Translations under genes and position numbers: made by a program
Assembly: GCA_964635375.1 (NCBI GenBank)
Contig: CAZWOU010000223.1
Span: forward strand, 1 to 10,822
From: CAZMNY01 sp964635375
GTDB lineage: Bacteria > Planctomycetota > Planctomycetia > Pirellulales > Pirellulaceae
DNA length: 10,822 bases
Reading direction: 5' to 3'
Notes under the pieces: model-generated
What the model was told of the DNA's origin: nothing
The model's input: the letters and a program-made list of their open reading frames with translations, nothing else
Databases searched by the model: none
Part shown: positions 6,376 to 10,822 of the stretch, piece after piece
How positions within the stretch are numbered: the stretch's first letter is position 1
Layout of the letters: each line of letters starts with the position of its first letter

Positions 6376-9300
6376 ATGATCCGTGCTGCGCTACTCGTTG
6401 TATTGCTGATCTCTCAGGCTGCCGTTGCGGCTGAGTTAAAGACCGTTGCCGAGACGAGCAATTACGAGTCGACATCGACGTCCCGTGAAGTCACTCAATT
6501 CGTCGCCGATCTAGCGAAACTTGGGCCCCATGTTGTTCACTCGCGAGTGGGGCAAACGGTTGAGTCGCGGGATATTGAGTTGCTGATTGTCGCCAACCCG
6601 GCCGTGTCGGCTCCAGGCGAACTTGCCGACGACGACCGACTAGTCGTGTTGTTGCTCGGCAATATTCATTCGGGCGAGTGTGCCGGCAAGGAGGCTCTGC
6701 TTGAATACGCGCGAGAGTTGGCCGCGGACGCTGACCATAAGATGCTCAAGCATGTTGTGTTCCTCATTGCACCTAACTACAACGCCGACGCCAACGACCG
6801 CATCGGTAAGCACCATCGTTCTCGCCAGGCCGGTCCCGCCAATGGATGCGGTCTTCGCGAGAACCCGCAGGGGCTCGATCTTAATCGAGACTTCACCAAG
6901 CTCGACGCGCCTGAAACACGCGGATTGGTCAAGACCTTCGACGCTTGGAACCCGCATCTATTTATTGACACCCACACGACCAACGGCTCCTTTCATCGGT
7001 ATGACTTAACGTTTTCCGGACCTCGCAATCCGTTAGTCGACGCGTCCATGAGAACGTTTGTGAACAGCGTGTTCCTTCCAGCCGCCAAGCAGCGATGCGC
7101 CGAGCATGGCGTCGCTACGTTTGAGTACGGGAATTTTGACAAGGACCACAAGAAGTGGACGACGTTCGGCGTCGAAGGCCGATACAGCACCGAGTACGTT
7201 GGGCTCCGCGGCAGGATTGGCATTCTCAGCGAGGCATATGCGTACACGCCGTACAAACGCCGGATTGAATCAAGTCGCGTGTTCATTCGTAGCTGCGTGG
7301 AGACGGCCGTCGCAAGGAAAGCTGAGATCCGCTCGCTGCTCAAAGCCGTTGCCACCCGCGCACGCGAGGGGCGAGTGGGCCGTGAGTTTCCCGTGCGACC
7401 CAAATTGAAGGCGGTTGGTCCCTCCTCTGTTGCGGGCTTTCAGCCAGAGTCGGTTGATCAGCAGCATTACGAAGAAACGAAACTTGTGCGAGGTAAGCCG
7501 AAGGACCACGCCGTTAGCTTGTGGACGCGGTACGAAGCGGCGGAATCGGCCACGATGCCATTAGCCTATGTGATTCGAGGCAGCGAACTCAACATCGTCC
7601 ACCGCCTGTTGATGCATGGCGTCACGGTTGAGCAAGTTCTCTCGGAGGCGACGGCCAAGGGTTTCGAGTACACCGTAAAAAAGGTGACGACCAAACGCGA
7701 GTCCTTTCAAGGGCGACGGTTTCGCGAGATCGAAGTGGAACGCAAGCCCGAGAAGCTGCAAGTGCATCGCGGTGACTATGTCGTGCGCTGCAATCAGCCA
7801 CTTGGCCCGCTCGCTGCCTACTTGCTCGAACCCCGCAGCGATGACGGCTTCGCTCGGTGGGGCTTTCTTGCAGGACTTGCGACGGGTTCCGCTTATCCTG
7901 TGGCCAGTGTAGCGGATCACAGCACGGTGAAAACGAAGCCGATCGGCAAAGTCGTTCCGACGAAACTCCTGACTCTCGACTCAATCTACGGCCCCGAGAA
8001 ACGACTGAATTTCAGCGGCGTCTTTCCGTCCGGACTGCGCTGGCAAGAGGGCAAATCGAGTTACATCCGAACTTGGGGAAAGGGCAAAGTTCAAGTCGAC
8101 GCCGAGACGGGCGCCCACACGCCGCTGAAACCAAAGTCAACCAAGCAACTCGAACAGGCTTTGCTGAAGCTCGACAAGATCGGCGAGAAGGAAGCAAAAA
8201 AGATGGCCGGATCTACGACGCGGAGTCCGCAGAAAGACGCCGTCTTGATTTCGTATTCAAACGACCTGTTCTACCACCGCACTGGTCAGCCGTCGGCGAT
8301 TCGTCTGACCAAAACGAAGAGCGCCGAACGGTTTCCGACATTTAGCCCCGATGGAAAGCACGTTGGCTTCGTTCGCGACCAGTCCTTGTTCATCGTTGAT
8401 GTCAAAACGGCCCAAGAGACGATGCTGAGCGAGCAGGGATCGAAGGAGAGACTGTTTGGGCAACTGGACTGGGTATATCAAGAAGAGATCTACGGTCGAG
8501 GCAAGTTCAAGGCATTTTGGTGGAGCCCCGATTCAACTCGCATCGCCTACCTGCGCCTCGACGAGAAACCAGTCGGCCGATACACGGTTGCGGACAATAT
8601 TCCTGTTCGCCAAAACCTCCAGGTAACGCGGTACCCGAAGTCGGGTGACGCGCTGCCCCATGTCGCCCTGGGAATCGTAGTGATCGATGGAAAGAGTACG
8701 CGCTGGATCGAACCGGAAAGCGAACCCCGGAAAGAAACGCTAATTGTTCGCGTTGGCTGGGACAAGCACGGCGGTCAGGTCGTCTATCAGACTCAGAATC
8801 GACGCCAGACGGAACTCTCACTGTTCGCCGTTTCGGCGAGCGGCGGGGAACCTCGACAGCTAATTCACGAAGACGAGGGCGCTTGGGTCAACGTACTGGG
8901 CGAGCCTACTTGGCTAGAAGACGGTTCTTTCTTGTGGCTCAGCGAACGCAGCGGATTCAAACACATCTATCACGTTTCCGGCAAAGGAGCGAACACGCGG
9001 GCGCTCACTAAAGGCGATTGGAATATCGAGCGACTGCTTGGAGTCGATCCGAAAGAGGAGTGGATTTACTTTACGGGCGGGAGCGACTGGCCGAGAGAAT
9101 CGAACGTCTACCGAGTTGCTCTGGCAGGCGGAGATCCCCAACGTTTGACCGACAAGCCCGGCAACCACTCGGGCCGGTTCAATGAAGATTTCACACATTT
9201 CTTTGACTACTACAGTCAGGCCGGTCGGCCGACGATGGCGGACTTGCGTCGAGCGGACGGGAGCTACGTTCGTACGATAGAGCCAAACTTGACAGATCGC

Positions 9301-10077
9301 TTGTCCTACTACCAATTGAGCCAACCGGAATTCCTCACCGTCAAGGCTCGCGACGGCGTGGCCCTGAATGCGATGGTGATCAAGCCGCCGAACTTCGATC
9401 CGTCGAAAAAGTACCCAGTGTTGTGCCACGTCTACAGCGGTCCGCAGGCGCCGACCGTTCGCAATCGCTGGGGCGGGTCGACCTACCTGTGGCACCAGAT
9501 GCTCGCGCAAAAGGGCTATGTGATTTGGAGTTGTGACAACCGCTCGGCGGCAGGATCGGCCAAGCACGCTTGGCCCATCTATGGCGATCTCGGCAAGGAA
9601 GAACTCAAAGACATCGAGGACGGGCTTGGATGGCTGAAGAAACAGCCGTGGATTGACGCTCAACGAATTGGTATCTGGGGCTGGAGCTACGGCGGCTACA
9701 TGGCAAGCTATGCGCTGACCCATTCCAAGTCCTTTCGCGTGGGGATTGCCGGCGCTCCTGTCACAGATTGGAAGAACTATGACGCTGTCTACACCGAACG
9801 TTACATGGATCTGCCGCAAAACAACAAGAAAGGGTATGAGAGCAGTTCGGCTGTTCACGCCGCGAAAAATCTTCATGGTCGTTTGTTGTTGCTTCACGGC
9901 ACCATCGACGATAACGTGCACTTGAGCAATTCGTTACAGCTTGCAGCTGCTTTGCAGAACGCTCGACGCCCCTTCCAAATGATGTTCTACCCGAAGAGTC
10001 GGCACAGCGTGCACGGCCCGAACTCGTCGCGCCACTTGAAGGACTTGATGACGCGTTTCATTCTTGAAAACCTGTGA
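6376..10077 (+). CDS. Exported fusion of M14 metallopeptidase and S9B (DPP IV-like) serine peptidase
   Basis: 1233 residues with a signal peptide (1-18/19, MIRAALLVVLLISQAAVAA). Residues about 25-512 are a complete M14 zinc peptidase: HSGE (H98, E101) and H200 as zinc ligands, DLNRDF (168-173) for substrate carboxylate binding, LSEAY with general-base E286, and the family's C-terminal accessory region (RGSELNIVHRLLMHGV, VRCNQPLGPLAAYLLEP). Residues about 528-1233 are a complete S9B peptidase: a DPP IV-type beta-propeller with DWVYQEE (698-704, the Glu pair that binds the substrate amino terminus in DPP IV), oxyanion tyrosine Y1020 (VYSGP), and triad S1104 (GWSYGGY), D1178 (IDDNVH) and H1210 (KSRHSVH). 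Members normally occur as separate proteins. Carboxypeptidase-like and dipeptidyl-peptidase activities are inferred, not shown. Its likely role is peptide degradation in the periplasm or outside the cell. No stop or frameshift lies at the junction. Confidence 0.93.
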   Translation: MIRAALLVVLLISQAAVAAELKTVAETSNYESTSTSREVTQFVADLAKLGPHVVHSRVGQTVESRDIELLIVANPAVSAPGELADDDRLVVLLLGNIHSGECAGKEALLEYARELAADADHKMLKHVVFLIAPNYNADANDRIGKHHRSRQAGPANGCGLRENPQGLDLNRDFTKLDAPETRGLVKTFDAWNPHLFIDTHTTNGSFHRYDLTFSGPRNPLVDASMRTFVNSVFLPAAKQRCAEHGVATFEYGNFDKDHKKWTTFGVEGRYSTEYVGLRGRIGILSEAYAYTPYKRRIESSRVFIRSCVETAVARKAEIRSLLKAVATRAREGRVGREFPVRPKLKAVGPSSVAGFQPESVDQQHYEETKLVRGKPKDHAVSLWTRYEAAESATMPLAYVIRGSELNIVHRLLMHGVTVEQVLSEATAKGFEYTVKKVTTKRESFQGRRFREIEVERKPEKLQVHRGDYVVRCNQPLGPLAAYLLEPRSDDGFARWGFLAGLATGSAYPVASVADHSTVKTKPIGKVVPTKLLTLDSIYGPEKRLNFSGVFPSGLRWQEGKSSYIRTWGKGKVQVDAETGAHTPLKPKSTKQLEQALLKLDKIGEKEAKKMAGSTTRSPQKDAVLISYSNDLFYHRTGQPSAIRLTKTKSAERFPTFSPDGKHVGFVRDQSLFIVDVKTAQETMLSEQGSKERLFGQLDWVYQEEIYGRGKFKAFWWSPDSTRIAYLRLDEKPVGRYTVADNIPVRQNLQVTRYPKSGDALPHVALGIVVIDGKSTRWIEPESEPRKETLIVRVGWDKHGGQVVYQTQNRRQTELSLFAVSASGGEPRQLIHEDEGAWVNVLGEPTWLEDGSFLWLSERSGFKHIYHVSGKGANTRALTKGDWNIERLLGVDPKEEWIYFTGGSDWPRESNVYRVALAGGDPQRLTDKPGNHSGRFNEDFTHFFDYYSQAGRPTMADLRRADGSYVRTIEPNLTDRLSYYQLSQPEFLTVKARDGVALNAMVIKPPNFDPSKKYPVLCHVYSGPQAPTVRNRWGGSTYLWHQMLAQKGYVIWSCDNRSAAGSAKHAWPIYGDLGKEELKDIEDGLGWLKKQPWIDAQRIGIWGWSYGGYMASYALTHSKSFRVGIAGAPVTDWKNYDAVYTERYMDLPQNNKKGYESSSAVHAAKNLHGRLLLLHGTIDDNVHLSNSLQLAAALQNARRPFQMMFYPKSRHSVHGPNSSRHLKDLMTRFILENL

Positions 10078-10121
10078 CGGCCGCCCGGGGCAATGCGCCT
10101 CTTGCACCTTCCGCCAATGCG

Positions 10122-10164
10122 CTGGGATTGAACCCGTTGGGACTGAACCACTGGGATTGAATTA
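10122..10164 (+). repeat. Three degenerate 14-15 bp tandem repeats
   Basis: CTGGGATTGAACCCG (10122-10136), TTGGGACTGAACCA (10137-10150) and CTGGGATTGAATTA (10151-10164) follow head to tail, and a partial CTGGAATG comes next. The consensus is about YTGGGAYTGAAYYM. They lie in the 146-base gap between the peptidase and oxidoreductase genes, about 60 bases before the latter's start. They could be a binding array for a regulator or slippage-derived sequence. No coding frame explains them. Confidence 0.6.
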
Positions 10165-10212
10165 CTGGAATGCGGCGTCATTCTTAAACGGCGCCGCGAA
10201 TCGACTCTCGAT

Positions 10213-10217
10213 GGAGG
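10213..10217 (+). promoter_or_regulatory. Ribosome binding site of the FAD oxidoreductase
   Basis: GGAGG lies 6 bases before the ATG at 10224, a near-consensus Shine-Dalgarno that fixes the start. Confidence 0.8.
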
Positions 10218-10223
10218 CCGCCG

Positions 10224-10822
10224 ATGACCCGCGTGTTAGCCATTGCATTTGTCTTGTTCTCGTCAGTCGCTGCGGCGGTGGGCGCCGAGGAGACGCCTCA
10301 TGACGTGGTTATCTACGGCGCCACCAGCAGCGGAATTGTGGCTGCCGTACAGGCCAGGCGAATGGGGTTATCGGTGGTTGTTATCGAGCCCACGAATCAT
10401 CTCGGCGGGTTAACCACGAATGGGCTCGGATACACGGACACGGGCGACAAGAGGACAATCGGAGGGATCGCTCGCGAATTCTATCGAGAGATCAAGCGGC
10501 ATTACGATCAAGATGCTTCATGGGCCCATGCTCAACGAGACGCCTACTCGAAATACCGAAAGCGCGACGACGCGATGTGGACCTTTGAGCCTCACGTCGC
10601 CGAGGCTATTTACGAAAAGTGGATCGTGGCGAACAGGATTAGAGTTGATCGGCAGCGGCGGCTCGAACGGCCCGCCGGCGTGCAGAAGACCAAGAATCGG
10701 ATCACCGCGATTCGCACAGAGGACGGGGCGGTCTACCCAGGAAAGGTGTTCATCGACGCGACGTATGAAGGCGACTTGCTGGCTGCCGCGAATGTCTCCT
10801 ATGTCGTCGGTCGTGAGAACAA
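10224..10822 (+). CDS. Exported FAD-dependent oxidoreductase (3'-truncated by window edge)
   Basis: The frame runs open to the window end, so about 199 N-terminal residues are seen. A signal peptide (1-21, ending SSVAAAVGA) comes first. It is followed by the dinucleotide-binding fold: DVVIYGATSSGIVAAVQARR (27-46), a GxTxxG variant of the Rossmann glycine motif, then an acidic strand end (VVVIEP) and LGGLTTNGLGYTDTGDK. Further on, FIDATYEGDLLAAANVSYVVG is a second conserved block. This pattern is typical of the FAD-dependent oxidoreductase family often annotated as 'xanthan lyase' in planctomycetes. That name is historical and the reaction is generally unknown; a redox role on sugars or other organic compounds is plausible. 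The signal lacks a twin-arginine motif. It lies 146 bases after the peptidase gene and may share its transcript. Confidence 0.88.
   Translation, partial: MTRVLAIAFVLFSSVAAAVGAEETPHDVVIYGATSSGIVAAVQARRMGLSVVVIEPTNHLGGLTTNGLGYTDTGDKRTIGGIAREFYREIKRHYDQDASWAHAQRDAYSKYRKRDDAMWTFEPHVAEAIYEKWIVANRIRVDRQRRLERPAGVQKTKNRITAIRTEDGAVYPGKVFIDATYEGDLLAAANVSYVVGREN

Noticed and set aside
8914..9921. Long open frame (335 codons) on the minus strand within the peptidase gene
   Set aside because: It is antisense to the catalytic part of S9B, has no recognisable domain or signal, and is explained by the GC-rich codon pattern of the true gene.
10064..10303. 79-codon plus-strand frame spanning the gap before the oxidoreductase
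   Set aside because: It overlaps the well-supported FAD gene in another frame, and its product includes the non-coding repeats.

Overview
The window is GC-rich bacterial DNA with dense protein-coding content. It most likely comes from a planctomycete of the Pirellulales type. That is an inference from three things: large exported enzymes of families common in that group (a CehA/McbA-type PHP metallohydrolase, an S9B peptidase, a FAD-dependent oxidoreductase), a lone TonB-like protein, and an intergenic 'CCAC(G/A)AA..AACAC' inverted repeat of a kind widespread in planctomycetes and verrucomicrobia. No rRNA, tRNA, CRISPR array or insertion sequence is visible.

Layout, left to right. (1) 1-966, +: the 3' two-thirds of a ComM/YifB AAA+ ATPase, entering from outside the window. 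(2) 1102-2376, +: a 12-helix MFS transporter. (3) 2377-2690: a non-coding gap between convergent genes, holding an imperfect inverted repeat and a strong minus-strand terminator. (4) 2691-2900, -: a 69-residue basic protein of unknown function with its own ribosome binding site, candidate promoter and terminator. (5) 2901-3228: the divergent intergenic region. (6) 3229-3993, +: a TonB-like energy transducer with no ExbB/ExbD beside it. (7) 4194-6284, +: an exported PHP-type metallohydrolase. (8) 6376-10077, +: a 1233-residue exported protein that joins a complete M14 metallopeptidase to a complete S9B (DPP IV-like) serine peptidase. (9) 10224 to the window end, +: the start of an exported FAD-dependent oxidoreductase.

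Genes 7-9 lie on one strand, each begins with a signal peptide, and they are separated by 91 and 146 bases, so they could form a module of extracytoplasmic degradative enzymes. Each gap is long enough for its own promoter, so an operon is not proven. The TonB-like gene upstream may power uptake of products, but nothing in the sequence ties it to these enzymes. The left part (ComM, MFS) looks unrelated.

The most noteworthy items are the M14-S9B fusion with both active sites apparently intact, the autonomous small gene packaged between a promoter and a terminator, and the non-coding repeats at 2511-2642 and 10122-10164. I see no clear sign of a defence or other novel multi-gene system.
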